Positions 51,450 to 60,624 are shown, counted from the stretch's first letter. The stretch is DNA of 64,000 nucleotides from JBFHIJ01 sp963678775 (GCA_963678775.2 CAXXGR010000004.1:186001-250000), one strand, 5' to 3'. A program made the numbers and translations. Notes: a model not told the origin generated them from the sequence alone.

Positions 51450-52778
51450 CTACCTCGCATTTACAAACTTCCCGGTAGAGATTAGTGAGTTGTTGCAGGT
51501 TATCATATAGAAATATGTCCCTGAACTTAATCTAGTTAAGTCTATTGAGTTTGAAGAATTTGATATTGCTGTATTTACTATTTGCGGTGTTGTAATGTGT
51601 TTCCCGTTTGCATCTGAGAATATTATCTCGTACTCTCTCGATTTGGGATCTTCAATTTCTAAATAATACTCGCTATTGGTTTGAAGTGGCTTTATACTTA
51701 TTTCTTTAAATATACCTTCCGTTATGCCGGTTACTTCTTCGTAGCGAAAAGCACCGCCTGAAAAAAACCAAGCAATAGGATAGTCACCACAGTAAACACA
51801 ATCTTGGGACATAGCATATAAATAATCATAAAATATTACATATTCCCAAGTTTTGCCACCATCTTCTGTAAGCATATATTTTGCTCCGTCTCCACCGGCT
51901 ATAGCTCTTAAGCTATCCGTAAAATGAATCTCTGATAAACCAAATCTAGGATTCTGTAACTCGTTATAGATAATTTCCCAAGTTCTACCCCTATCCATTG
52001 TTTTCCAGATTAATCCATAATGGATGTTTTTTGTTGTATCATTCACTCGTTGCATACCTGCTGCATATCCTATAGAATCAGTAATAAAATCAACACCAAC
52101 TATCGTAAAAGGGAACTCTCCTTCTTTAGGCTGTATTTCAGCATTATAATCTTTCCATTCACCAGTTCCTAAATTAAATTCAAGAAATTGATTAGAACTT
52201 CCCCGATTTTTTATAGTAGCAATTTTTGTTGAATCAATAAAAAATGAAGGGTTGCTTGTAGCTCGATATTTAATAGGTTTATCATATATTGTAAATGTTT
52301 TCCAGCCATCATTTGTAACTACAATATTGTAAACAGTAATCAAATATCCCTTCATCCTGTTATACATTGACACATCTAAACAATAATTCTTTTTATTAGA
52401 TGATATTTGACCAAACTCTACTCTTGAGAACGTTTGACCTCCATCCGTTGTAATATCTAATACCGGTTGAGGGAACATGCAGATATAATAGTGTAATGAA
52501 TCTAAAATGCAAGAACCAATTGAAATCATTGCTACTGAATCATTATGTGCCGGGTAATAATGGCTATAGGTATTAGTCCAAGAATTTCCTGCATCATAAG
52601 ATTTATATATTTTTGATGATCCGACATTCTCTACTATAGCAATAATTTTAGTGGAGTCAATAACCTTTAAAGCTTTGACTTGATCTTGATTTTTGTAATG
52701 TTTTTTTACCCATTGTTTTTCCGCATTACAAACATAAAACGATGAAAAACATAGTAATAAGTAAATGATATATTTCAT
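51450..52778 (-). CDS. Secreted Asp-box protein with T9SS-like C-terminus
   Basis: Signal peptide (YIIYLLLCFSSFYVCNA), then a propeller with Asp-box motifs: SYDAGNSWTNT, TTDGGQTFSRV, TNDGWKTFTIY, TMDRGRTWEII and TEDGGKTWEYV. The last 80 residues resemble a sorting domain (FKEISIKPLQTNSEYYLEIE, FSDANGKHITTP, LSSGTYFYMITCNNSLIS) but lack YPNP and end in NAR. Related in plan to the two Asp-box proteins at 18.7-21.6 kb. Sits exactly between copies 3 and 4 of the dispersed repeat. Confidence 0.8.
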   Translation of the reverse strand: MKYIIYLLLCFSSFYVCNAEKQWVKKHYKNQDQVKALKVIDSTKIIAIVENVGSSKIYKSYDAGNSWTNTYSHYYPAHNDSVAMISIGSCILDSLHYYICMFPQPVLDITTDGGQTFSRVEFGQISSNKKNYCLDVSMYNRMKGYLITVYNIVVTNDGWKTFTIYDKPIKYRATSNPSFFIDSTKIATIKNRGSSNQFLEFNLGTGEWKDYNAEIQPKEGEFPFTIVGVDFITDSIGYAAGMQRVNDTTKNIHYGLIWKTMDRGRTWEIIYNELQNPRFGLSEIHFTDSLRAIAGGDGAKYMLTEDGGKTWEYVIFYDYLYAMSQDCVYCGDYPIAWFFSGGAFRYEEVTGITEGIFKEISIKPLQTNSEYYLEIEDPKSREYEIIFSDANGKHITTPQIVNTAISNSSNSIDLTRLSSGTYFYMITCNNSLISTGKFVNAR

Positions 52779-52809
52779 AAAACGTTCCTCATAGTAATAA
52801 TTCTGGGTG

Positions 52810-53064
52810 TTTCTTTTCCCATGGCGTTGCCATGGGCTATTATCTTTGAGCCTTTCAGGCTCTGAAATCCTCTAAATCTCTACTTCCCTTCGGGCTATGC
52901 TCTGGGTAAACTCTAGCCCAGCACATCGCTTTCCCCAAGGAGACTTATTTCTTATATATTTTCCCTGCATCTCCACCCTCCATGACAAGGGAGGGTAGGG
53001 TTTTCCAAAGGAAAACACGGGGAGGGTTAGCAGTGGGTGCTAATTGGCTAAGGCTCTAAAATCC
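52810..53064. repeat. Dispersed palindromic repeat, copy 4 (long)
   Basis: Includes a perfect hairpin with a 3-nt loop CCCATGGC-gtt-GCCATGGG (52818-52836), GAGCCT-ttc-AGGCTC, AAATCCTCTAAATCTCTACT, the ACCCTCC...GGAGGGT hairpin, GTTTTCC-aaa-GGAAAAC and an end segment GGGAGGGTTAGCAGTGGGTG. The longest and best preserved copy. Sequence from 53065 to 53376 is AT-rich and shows no gene. Confidence 0.85.
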
Positions 53065-53376
53065 GTTAAATATAATATTGTTTAATATATTTTACTAACT
53101 ACCAATAGCCACATTCAATCTATTAATTCAACACTATTAAAATAATAAATTTTTCTTTCTCAGCGTAGGACTATCGTAATTATATCAATTTCAAATTCCT
53201 GATTATTACCGATAAATTAAGAGAGATAACAACTTTAAGCCCTTGTCATATTTTGAGTAAGACGATTGTTTCTAAAGTAAATATAAATTGAATAGGAAAT
53301 CAAAAAAATGTTTCCTTAATTTGAATAATATTTCTAAATTGTAGGCTTAGGTTAATATTCATAGAAGTAGGTACTT

Positions 53377-53994
53377 ATGGAACTTTTTATACTCATTAAA
53401 GATATCTTTTATTACGTAGGCTTTCTTGGTTTCACTTTTCTTTTTCTCATGGCTTTTTATCTTATTGCAGTCTATATCCCTGCATGGTTCCTATTGAAGA
53501 AATTTGTGAATGAAGCAAAGTTGAGGTTTGTATTACGCAATCTGCAGTATTTCGTGCTTGCCGTTGCCGCAGGATATGTGTCTTCGGGTGAGATAATAGG
53601 AAATAGCTACGGTGTTTCTTCTACTACCTGGACAGTCGCATTTATCTCATTCTGTCTATATGCACTTTACTACCGCATGAGAAGAATCTCCAGCTGGGCA
53701 GTTACCAATTTTGAATATAGAGAAGAAGCAGAAAACCTAAATCTTACTAAGTTTGATAAATATAGCTTTTATGCAGCTTTTCTGCTGTTTATTGTTATTA
53801 GCTTAGGCACTGATTTAAATAGCTATATGATGCGGTACTCCCCTGTAGGGCTAATCCCTAAATTTGTATTTTTTAAAGGATATATCGGACTTACAGTGAC
53901 TTCAGCAATCGGTTGGGTATTTATGTATGGCTTTTTTGAAAATATCAAAGATAATATTGGATGTATTTTAAGTAGAAAAGGAGCAACTACTTAA
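53377..53994 (+). CDS. Multi-pass membrane protein of unknown function
   Basis: 205 aa with about six hydrophobic segments: IFYYVGFLGFTFLFLMAFYL, LQYFVLAVAAGYVSS, WTVAFISFCLYALYY, YSFYAAFLLFIVISLG and GYIGLTVTSAIGWVFMYGFF. A basic and Arg-rich loop (RMRRISSWAV) lies in the middle. No family is recognised. It stands alone between long noncoding stretches. Confidence 0.65.
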   Translation: MELFILIKDIFYYVGFLGFTFLFLMAFYLIAVYIPAWFLLKKFVNEAKLRFVLRNLQYFVLAVAAGYVSSGEIIGNSYGVSSTTWTVAFISFCLYALYYRMRRISSWAVTNFEYREEAENLNLTKFDKYSFYAAFLLFIVISLGTDLNSYMMRYSPVGLIPKFVFFKGYIGLTVTSAIGWVFMYGFFENIKDNIGCILSRKGATT

Positions 53995-54365
53995 CCAAGA
54001 TAAAAAAATGTTTGCACATATTTCTACAAGTTTTTAGTGTAATTGTTGTAGCTCATCTTTTATAGTGACGAATCGGAACAATACAAAGGGAATTGGATAT
54101 TAGTATTTTATATTCAATTCCTAATACTATATTTGTCATTAGAATAGTCTGAATTCCTTTAGAAGCTCCGTAGGACTAAAGAGCATCACCCATTGCTATG
54201 GTCAGTAAATCTTACTTTCTGTTGAGTAGCAAAGGGTTTGCCCCACTTGTTCAATAAGAAATTATATTTTCTTGCTTACAATATTCAATAAGAGTGTTCT
54301 ATTATCCGATAGTTATTCACAGCAGGATGCCAACTCAAAAGAGGTTCTGTTTAATATACATATAT
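53995..54365. other. Noncoding stretch with one inverted repeat
   Basis: Nothing convincing except an inverted repeat GGAATTGGATAT...ATATTCAATTCC (about 54089-54122). A single DnaA-box-like TTATTCACA (54313-54321) is isolated and probably chance. Confidence 0.5.
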
Positions 54366-54403
54366 GTAAAAAAACTCCAAATCAAATTTTGATATGGAGT
54401 TTT
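54366..54403 (-). terminator. Rho-independent terminator after lipoprotein gene
   Basis: Inverted repeat AACTCCA-AATCAA / TTGATA-TGGAGTT with A/T runs on both sides. It serves the minus-strand lipoprotein gene at 54434. Confidence 0.82.
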
Positions 54404-54433
54404 TATCTATATACTAAGGAAATATTGAAATGT

Positions 54434-55201
54434 TTATTTAAAATAAGAGTAATAGTAATCATATCGGTTTTGAATAGCACCTTTGGAGTCAGAAATTAAC
54501 TCAGCGCTTATTTTACCTGTTTTGTCATAGATATAAGAATAGACTTTATTTATTTCACCATTTTTATCAATTTTATAAAACTCAATTGAGTTATTGGATA
54601 GATAAACTATACTGTCTTTTTCAATTTCAGCTTGGTTAGGATTTACGTCTCCGATTGCCTCTATTTGATATGATATGCCGGTAAGCTCGCCAAAATTATT
54701 ATATTCATTATTATTGGTTTTAACAAAAGAACTGCCTTGAGACATATCTTTTTGAGTCGTTGTTTCTAAATGGCCACGATTATTATAATCATAAGTCCAA
54801 CTCTTTTCTAATTCACCGTTGTTATCATATTTCTTTTTTTCAACTAATTTAGAATTGTCGTAGATGCATTTAATCTGACTGTCTTCTAACACAGTGCCAT
54901 CTTCGGTGAAACTAATAAAATGCTCAGTAGATGTATTGTCTTCATAAGTAAATATGGATTTAGAAGATGTGTCCGAATTATCTCCAAATTCTACGTATAG
55001 TAAAATATTTCCGTCTCTGTCAAATTCTTTATAGTAAACTTTCTTTTGCTTGCTCAATGATACTAAGTCAGATTCCCATTTTTCTTCTACTTGCACAATA
55101 TTAGGTGAATAAGCAGAATTAATAGGATTATCCGGCATATTACAGGAAACCAGCACTAAAGCTGATAACAAAAACATACTATTTAGAATTTTACTATACA
55201 T
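54434..55201 (-). CDS. Lipoprotein with YD/MORN-like strand repeats
   Basis: Lipoprotein signal (LNSMFLLSALVLVSC) with lipobox VSC. The body is a series of short beta strands such as VYYKEFDRDGNILLYVEFGD, LVEKKKYDNNGELEKSWTYD and VYSYIYDKTGKISAELISDS, spaced like RHS/YD or MORN-type antitoxin repeats. Similar text occurs in the lipoprotein at 10372-11601. It probably lies on the envelope surface. Function unknown. Confidence 0.72.
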   Translation of the reverse strand: MYSKILNSMFLLSALVLVSCNMPDNPINSAYSPNIVQVEEKWESDLVSLSKQKKVYYKEFDRDGNILLYVEFGDNSDTSSKSIFTYEDNTSTEHFISFTEDGTVLEDSQIKCIYDNSKLVEKKKYDNNGELEKSWTYDYNNRGHLETTTQKDMSQGSSFVKTNNNEYNNFGELTGISYQIEAIGDVNPNQAEIEKDSIVYLSNNSIEFYKIDKNGEINKVYSYIYDKTGKISAELISDSKGAIQNRYDYYYSYFK

Positions 55202-55305
55202 ATAACATCTCCGGCTTTTAAGACATTGGATAAGAAATTACATAAATTCCTTATAAATGTCAAGTTAAATATACACACGAAACAAATATTTTTGTATTTC
55301 ATGGT

Positions 55306-56436
55306 CTATACTGTATTAATAACAAAATCATTGGCATTCAAACCATAATTTTCTATCCAATACTCTTTTGTAAAAGATATTTTCCCTGATTTTAGTAATT
55401 CAATATCTCTGTTCCATATTTTCTCTGAATCTGCATTACTCCTTAGCAATGCAAAGATTGGAGCTTTTGTCTGTTTAAAATTGAGAGTAACAATCATGCC
55501 AATCAGGGAATTTATGAGATTATCTACCATGCTGATATCCGCATGAATAATCTCTCCTCTCACTTTAAAATGTGTCTCTGCTGCTGCATACGATCCTCCT
55601 TCTAATTCCGTTGTTAAAGTTTGAGATAGCAGCGCTTTTGACACTTCCGAGTTGCAATGTTTTATCATCGTATGGTACAAATCTGCAGAACTGGATTTGT
55701 TAGTCTCTTTCATCTCGATTGTAATATCCTCAGGAGAAACTACAACATTTTCGTCTGACATCTCGCTTAAGACTTCTGCTAACTTCTGTACTTCTTCCTG
55801 GCTGGCATTCCTTTCGTATTTACCAATGACAAAGGGCATCCCAAACTTTTCTATGTAATTTACCCAAAACCGAATACTCCCAGTCTTAAAGGTAACCGGC
55901 CAAAAGCATTTAGAAAGCAAAGACTCTCCGTAAGGTTTTGAAGCGGTTTGCTCATAAATTGCTGTAAGGAACTTATAATCCGGTAGTTTTTGCAAGCCTG
56001 AGCCACTGTTCGCTTTATAATACATCTCTCCGTCGTTGCCTATTTCAAAATACTCTTGAGGCCTAGCAACTACTTTTTTAGGTAAGTAATATTTCCCTTT
56101 TTTAGACCAAATAATTTCCAAAACCTGAAATCCATAAAGAGGTGCTTCTAAAATATTTCTTATAATGCTTTGCATTTCCAATTTTGCTAGCGTCTCTTTT
56201 ACAAATCTGTAGACTTCTTTAGTGGAATGCTCTTGTCGTAGCTGAGTTTCTAAGCATAGAACTCCTGCTTTCCTTGACTGTATGCAACTTCTTACATGCG
56301 GGTCGTTAGTCAAATTCCTAATCGCTTCATAACCTTTGCTCCTCAGGATTTTATCCGGATTAGGTAACATCCCTATGTGTTTGAAGAAGCTGAGAGAGCT
56401 GCCTCGGCTAACGAGTTCTTTAGTAAGTGATTTCAT
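55306..56436 (-). CDS. Mu-like phage portal protein (DUF935 family)
   Basis: 376 aa, matching the gp29-like DUF935 portal family: RNLTNDPHVRSCIQSRKAGV, ILEAPLYGFQVLEIIWSKKG, FLTAIYEQTASKPYGESLLS and LLSQTLTTELEGGSYAAAET. Portal dodecamers sit at one vertex of the phage head and are the DNA channel. Here the gene is last in the block, downstream of tail-fibre-like and lysis genes, whereas in Mu the portal precedes protease and capsid genes. No terminase is adjacent. Confidence 0.88.
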   Translation of the reverse strand: MKSLTKELVSRGSSLSFFKHIGMLPNPDKILRSKGYEAIRNLTNDPHVRSCIQSRKAGVLCLETQLRQEHSTKEVYRFVKETLAKLEMQSIIRNILEAPLYGFQVLEIIWSKKGKYYLPKKVVARPQEYFEIGNDGEMYYKANSGSGLQKLPDYKFLTAIYEQTASKPYGESLLSKCFWPVTFKTGSIRFWVNYIEKFGMPFVIGKYERNASQEEVQKLAEVLSEMSDENVVVSPEDITIEMKETNKSSSADLYHTMIKHCNSEVSKALLSQTLTTELEGGSYAAAETHFKVRGEIIHADISMVDNLINSLIGMIVTLNFKQTKAPIFALLRSNADSEKIWNRDIELLKSGKISFTKEYWIENYGLNANDFVINTV

Positions 56437-56871
56437 TTATTTCTCCATAGATTTGATTGCATATCCGCTTATTACTCCCCCTAAAATATATAAAGGCTCG
56501 TGCCACCATGGGCCGGAGACTATACTTGTATGAGTGAGCTTGATCTGATGAGTAATTATTGTGTCTTTGGTTTGTGCTATGTGCAATGATAACAAGTTAT
56601 CTGGGAAAGCGTAATAACATTTGATTGTGTCGTGTTTAATGATAGTATCCAAAGATGCTATAAAGGGCTTAGTCTCAATTATCGTATCGTGTAGGTATCG
56701 AATCTTTGTTTTTACTTTTTCAATAATTATTGGCTCAGGAGTAACTACCTGGACTATTGTATCTCTAATAATGGAAAGAGTTGATGCCTCTTTTGCTGTT
56801 TCGTTGCCAAAAGTATAAAACAGAAGAAGGCCAACTATTACTCCAATTACTATATTTCCAATCTCTTTCAT
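56437..56871 (-). CDS. Small membrane-anchored phage protein
   Basis: 144 aa. N-terminal hydrophobic segment (GNIVIGVIVGLLLFYTF), a repetitive central region with DTI triplets (RDTIVQVV, HDTIIETK, LDTIIKHDTIK), and a second weak hydrophobic end (YILGGVISGYAIKSM). Overlaps the tail-fibre-like gene by 4 nt and lies 1 nt from the portal gene. It may be a spanin-like or host-interaction protein; this is a guess from size and place. Confidence 0.6.
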   Translation of the reverse strand: MKEIGNIVIGVIVGLLLFYTFGNETAKEASTLSIIRDTIVQVVTPEPIIIEKVKTKIRYLHDTIIETKPFIASLDTIIKHDTIKCYYAFPDNLLSLHIAQTKDTIITHQIKLTHTSIVSGPWWHEPLYILGGVISGYAIKSMEK

Positions 56872-57620
56872 GACATTACTCCGTATTCAATCATAACAGC
56901 AACAGTCAAATACTTTGCAGGAACTCCGCTCTGTGTTAAAATAATAGATATAGTATCTCCCAAATCCAAAGGCATCTCGCCGATACTAATCTCACCTTTA
57001 CCCTCCGAAATACTTAGATTATTATATAAAATTGAGTTATTAAGCAGTAAGTCGAAGACTACACTTTCTCCCTGCTGTAATGAGTAAAAGACTGATTTGA
57101 TAAGCGGAGATATATCATTTGGCAAAATTGCGAATTTGTTGCTTAGCCTTATTGTTTCGCCCGGTAACAAGTTTATTTCTTCATCAAAAGTGAAGTGCAG
57201 GAGTCTGTTCAAGCGTATTTCCTGAGGCTCATGGATTAAGCTTTGAGCTTTTATATATTTCTTAGCGAATCCGTTTTGACTGTCTTCGATAAGGATAATA
57301 TCTTCTGCTTCAACTTGTGACTTCAAATCAAAATTGGTAAAATCGGCGGCTACTCTGCTAAGTTGACTTAGATTATCTACATTGCTTAAGCCTACTGTTT
57401 CTTTACTAATATTATGAGGATTAGTAACAGAACTTAAATGAGCAGTTAGCTCAGCATTCTTAGGCTCATACTCCAGATCATGTGTATGGTCTATATCGGA
57501 CTTGCCTGAAAGTGCTTCCGCTAAATCACTCTGACTGTCTAAAATACCGGAGATTTCTCCCCATCTTGCAATTATATCTACTTCTTCACTTTGTGGATAA
57601 GGTATGTATCTAATAGGCAT
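56868..57620 (-). CDS. Phage tail-fibre-like protein
   Basis: 250 aa. The N-terminal half has typical fibre text: SGKSDIDHTHDLEYEPKNAE and SVTNPHNISKETVGLSNVDN, which recurs in many phage tail fibres. The C-terminal half is beta-rich (LLHFTFDEEINLLPGETIRL, YLTVAVMIEYG) and probably binds the receptor. Shares its start codon region with the 57620-57970 gene, so it is in the phage operon. Confidence 0.8.
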   Translation of the reverse strand: MPIRYIPYPQSEEVDIIARWGEISGILDSQSDLAEALSGKSDIDHTHDLEYEPKNAELTAHLSSVTNPHNISKETVGLSNVDNLSQLSRVAADFTNFDLKSQVEAEDIILIEDSQNGFAKKYIKAQSLIHEPQEIRLNRLLHFTFDEEINLLPGETIRLSNKFAILPNDISPLIKSVFYSLQQGESVVFDLLLNNSILYNNLSISEGKGEISIGEMPLDLGDTISIILTQSGVPAKYLTVAVMIEYGVMS

Positions 57621-57970
57621 TATTTCTTCTCCAAATATAAAACTGCATCCAAATTACCATTCGTAATATCATTATTTACAAAGCGGATGCGGCAAAACTT
57701 ACTGACTCTATTCAGCAGCGCTATTTCCGCATTATTTTGGTTGTTAGTGTTGTCCACATTTATTTCAGCACCTGTGCTGTAAGAGTGTCTGTCGTTGGAA
57801 AACTCAATGCAAATCTTGCCATTAGGGAAACCGGATACTGCATGCCAGCTAAGTTGCATAGAGACGGCACTATAGATTGATTTACCACTGATATCTTTAT
57901 CAGTCATACCAAACCATTTACTAACAAAAGAATCTTCCATTGAGCTACTTTTGCACAGATATTTAAGCAT
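57620..57970 (-). CDS. Small phage structural protein (beta-sandwich type)
   Basis: Start placed at MLKYLCKSSSMED; a frame nine codons longer overlaps the CHAP-like gene. The text SAVSMQLSWHAVSGFPNGKI, EFSNDRHSYSTGAEI and RVSKFCRIRFVNNDITNGNL, DAVLYLEKK matches small phage sandwich proteins often found beside fibre genes. Exact role unknown, but structural. Confidence 0.65.
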   Translation of the reverse strand: MLKYLCKSSSMEDSFVSKWFGMTDKDISGKSIYSAVSMQLSWHAVSGFPNGKICIEFSNDRHSYSTGAEINVDNTNNQNNAEIALLNRVSKFCRIRFVNNDITNGNLDAVLYLEKK

Positions 57971-58532
57971 TACGCACCTTTGTGGAAAAGCCAACAAGCC
58001 CTATCACTTTTAGTCTGCCGAGAATATGATATAAATTTCGCCTCTGTTTGAAGACTCCTTCTTTGTTTCCATTTTTAGTATTAAAAGCTATTGACCTAAC
58101 CCATCCTGCTTTTTCCACTTTATATATCCTTTCTACATGCCCACGCCACGACCCCGGCAAACGCCATATAATCAAATCATGCTTTTGTGGTATAGCTTTG
58201 ACATGTGTACCATATTTTTTTGCATAAGTGAAGATCTTAGTTGCTACTCCTGTTTTGGGAATAGGAATATCATCTGTATTATGTGCGGCACTTGCAAAGC
58301 AATAGTAAACTCCTGCGGCACAGTAAGAGCTTCCTTTAGGTAGACTAAGATATTTGGTGTATTTTTCTACGTCACCTCTGTTATTGCCACTTTCTAAAGT
58401 GCCTACTTGAGCAAAAGCTGTGTCCAGTGATGCTCCTAAGACTATTTTGTCACAGTGTAAAGAGTATTTATCAAAAGCATAAAGTTGAGAGCTTAGCGAG
58501 ATTAAGAGTAATATTTTAAAAAGGTGTTTCAT
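57963..58532 (-). CDS. CHAP/NlpC-like secreted phage lysis protein
   Basis: Signal-like N-terminus (LFKILLLISLSSQLYAF), then GTLESGNNRGDVEKYTKYLS, a catalytic-Cys region GSSYCAAGVYYCFASAAH and the His segment SWRGHVERIYKVEKAG. This is the Cys-His order of CHAP-type amidases/endopeptidases that cut peptidoglycan. It lies next to the holin-like gene, so it is probably the endolysin of the block. A signal peptide on an endolysin is less usual but known (SAR or Sec-dependent lysins). Confidence 0.78.
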   Translation of the reverse strand: MKHLFKILLLISLSSQLYAFDKYSLHCDKIVLGASLDTAFAQVGTLESGNNRGDVEKYTKYLSLPKGSSYCAAGVYYCFASAAHNTDDIPIPKTGVATKIFTYAKKYGTHVKAIPQKHDLIIWRLPGSWRGHVERIYKVEKAGWVRSIAFNTKNGNKEGVFKQRRNLYHILGRLKVIGLVGFSTKVRNA

Positions 58533-58559
58533 GATATTGTTCTCCTTGAAATTATAAAA

Positions 58560-58886
58560 TTAGTATTGTCCCATATATACGCCGAGTATTACCATACCTA
58601 CTGACACATGCACTCCCAAAGCTAGTTGCCCATAATTCAAATCAGGCAAATGCGATTTTAAAATAGTATATGAGCGATAAATCAGCCACAAGCAAAAAGT
58701 TTCCGCAAGTAGCACTATTAGCATAGTTCTAAGTTCTGCAAAGCCGGGAAAAGCAAAAAGCAGAAGCAATAAGCCAACTGTCATTAGGGTAACTTCCCAT
58801 GCGTACTCTTCTGCATAGCTCCGAAGAGACCGGGCGATTTGCCCGATCTCATCAGAAAGTCTATTCCATATATTGTTTAAATTCAT
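58560..58886 (-). CDS. Holin-like small membrane protein
   Basis: 108 aa with three hydrophobic segments (WEVTLMTVGLLLLLFAFPG, LRTMLIVLLAETFCLWLIY, LALGVHVSVGMVILGVYMG) and a charged N-terminus. Size and place next to the CHAP-like gene fit a holin, which makes membrane pores at the end of infection. Overlaps the DUF1320 gene by 26 nt. Confidence 0.72.
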   Translation of the reverse strand: MNLNNIWNRLSDEIGQIARSLRSYAEEYAWEVTLMTVGLLLLLFAFPGFAELRTMLIVLLAETFCLWLIYRSYTILKSHLPDLNYGQLALGVHVSVGMVILGVYMGQY

Positions 58887-59301
58887 CTAAAGTCTCCATG
58901 TCAAATGTGATTGATTTGTTATCTTTATTGCTTAGTATTGCGTTAGTAATTGGGATGATTTTTTCTGATTGGAGAGCTAAATCTATTTTGCCACTTTTGA
59001 TGTCTTTGAGCATTTGAAAAGCATTTAGCTTCCTCCAGACTACTGCACTTGGCACTCCGGCATCCGAATAGGCATAGTCATATAGATATGCTACAGTCAA
59101 ATCTACTGATAGCTTTGTCACCATCATGTCCGGCATCTGCAATGGTATCTCATAGCGAGAAACTAAGCTATTATCAATTATGGAATCTGCATATTCTCTG
59201 TGCCTTTGCAACTGAGCAATATCAAAATTACCCCCACACAAAACAGCTAATTCATCTCTCGAATATTCAAGCAGCAAGTCGTTTTCATCTGAGTAAGCCA
59301 T
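58861..59301 (-). CDS. Mu gp36-like (DUF1320) head-completion protein
   Basis: Start at 59301, where AAGGTG precedes the ATG; a GTG three codons upstream is possible. DUF1320 pattern: MAYSDENDLLLEYSRDELAV, RHREYADSIIDNSLVSRYEI, KLSVDLTVAYLYDYAYSDAG and FQMLKDIKSGKIDL. In Mu-like phages this protein helps complete the head-to-tail joint. It follows the decoration-like gene. Confidence 0.87.
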   Translation of the reverse strand: MAYSDENDLLLEYSRDELAVLCGGNFDIAQLQRHREYADSIIDNSLVSRYEIPLQMPDMMVTKLSVDLTVAYLYDYAYSDAGVPSAVVWRKLNAFQMLKDIKSGKIDLALQSEKIIPITNAILSNKDNKSITFDMETLDEFKQYME

Positions 59302-59313
59302 TACTGTCACCTT

Positions 59314-59655
59314 TTAAATTACTAATCGAATTTTTATTAGGCTTGCACCGGAGCAACTGCCAAGAGCATAAGCATTTACTACTTCGCCGGCTCCTGCTGC
59401 TTTAGCTTTGCCATCAGTATCGCTACTTATTGCAGCTCCTTTGCTTACAGCACCTACGGTTTCTACAAGCATTGTACCCAAGGTTTCTATAGTTGCCTGA
59501 GTTCCTGCTTTTGCTTCCAGAGAGCTAACCCCAAGAGCTCTTTCCCCGGCGGTGCAAATGCCACCTAAATAGTTTACGAATCTGAATTGTGGGATATCTT
59601 CTGCCGCTTTAACGCTAATTGTTAGAGCTGAACTATATGTTTGAGAGCTAATCAT
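59314..59655 (-). CDS. DUF2190 capsid decoration-like protein
   Basis: 113 aa, DUF2190 text: VKAAEDIPQFRFVNYLGGIC, ALGVSSLEAKAGTQATIETL and EVVNAYALGSCSGASLIKIR. These proteins decorate or stabilise the capsid. Placed between DUF1320 and the major capsid gene as in Mu-like heads. Starts 12 nt after the capsid stop. Confidence 0.85.
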   Translation of the reverse strand: MISSQTYSSALTISVKAAEDIPQFRFVNYLGGICTAGERALGVSSLEAKAGTQATIETLGTMLVETVGAVSKGAAISSDTDGKAKAAGAGEVVNAYALGSCSGASLIKIRLVI

Positions 59656-59667
59656 TGTTATTTTTCC

Positions 59668-60612
59668 TTATTCGTGATAATTTGTATTTGCGATTAGAAA
59701 ACCGGCATCCTTGCCTGTGATTTGTACAGAATAATTGTCTGTGGCACGAATTACTTTCACCTTGCCACCGTTTTCGTAGTATGTGTCTACTTCCGGTAAG
59801 CCTTTCCTTTGGAATGTATAGCCATAAGAAGGGTTGTATTCGGATCGGTGAGTTGACTGCTCTACATAAGCCAGCACTATATTGTCTTTCCAAATATCCT
59901 CCATCACTGTACCGTCCGGTGAGTACACAGAGGTACCTACTATAATATTATCGATATTGATAATATTCTTGAGAATTTCAGCATTCACTGCTACGTGATT
60001 GGTGTAACGGATTTTGCCTGTGATACTATTGTGATCAAGCATCTTCCTAACTGCAATGTCGCCGATTAGCATAAGATTAGGATATTTCCCGATACGCTTG
60101 CGGATAGCATCTCGGCCGTGATATATCCAATCTTCAGGATTGGTAGTACCGGTAGGCGCATAAATTGATTCTGATTCGCTGCTGACAACTATCTTCATGT
60201 CATCGTCAAAGTTGTCTGGGTTTTGTACCATATCTGCCGTTGCCTTTTCTCTGCCGGCAAGTAATATATCTAACAGCTCTTTGGTGCTTCTCTGTTCATA
60301 TCGGAAGAAGTCACTGCTTTCCTCTTCTTCGAGATAGTCCAGAGCTATTTCCAAATCCCTTTCAAAAGTTTCAAATTCCATCATTTCTATTTCTTCAGGA
60401 GGGATGCGGTTAGAAGCAGCTCTAAGTGCTCTTTCCGTGTCGCGCATCACAAAGGCATTCTTAGAAAAAACAGGAATCTTGCCTTTCATTTTACTTACGT
60501 TAACTGTTGGAAATAACTTATCTGCAACAAATGCTGCATTGGAATACCCTTGTGCTATAGTAGTCAACACGGGATCAACCATGCGAAGAGAATCTAATCT
60601 TGTATTTCCCAT
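59668..60612 (-). CDS. Major capsid protein
   Basis: 314 aa, HK97-type head protein of the Mu gpT / capsid E group: SNAAFVADKLFPTVNVSKMK, EFETFERDLEIALDYLEEEE, PNLMLIGDIAVRKMLDHNSI and NIVLAYVEQSTHRSEYNPSY. Forms the shell. 12 nt downstream of the protease gene. The frame is intact, so this is not an obvious pseudogene. Confidence 0.88.
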   Translation of the reverse strand: MGNTRLDSLRMVDPVLTTIAQGYSNAAFVADKLFPTVNVSKMKGKIPVFSKNAFVMRDTERALRAASNRIPPEEIEMMEFETFERDLEIALDYLEEEESSDFFRYEQRSTKELLDILLAGREKATADMVQNPDNFDDDMKIVVSSESESIYAPTGTTNPEDWIYHGRDAIRKRIGKYPNLMLIGDIAVRKMLDHNSITGKIRYTNHVAVNAEILKNIINIDNIIVGTSVYSPDGTVMEDIWKDNIVLAYVEQSTHRSEYNPSYGYTFQRKGLPEVDTYYENGGKVKVIRATDNYSVQITGKDAGFLIANTNYHE

Positions 60613-60624
60613 TATTCTATTCCT

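Noticed and set aside
54313..54321. DnaA box TTATTCACA
   Set aside because: A single isolated match in AT-rich DNA, no cluster and no replication gene nearby.
54272..54499. 75-aa open frame at 54.3 kb
   Set aside because: Runs through the terminator hairpin and the 3' end of the convergent lipoprotein gene; no support.
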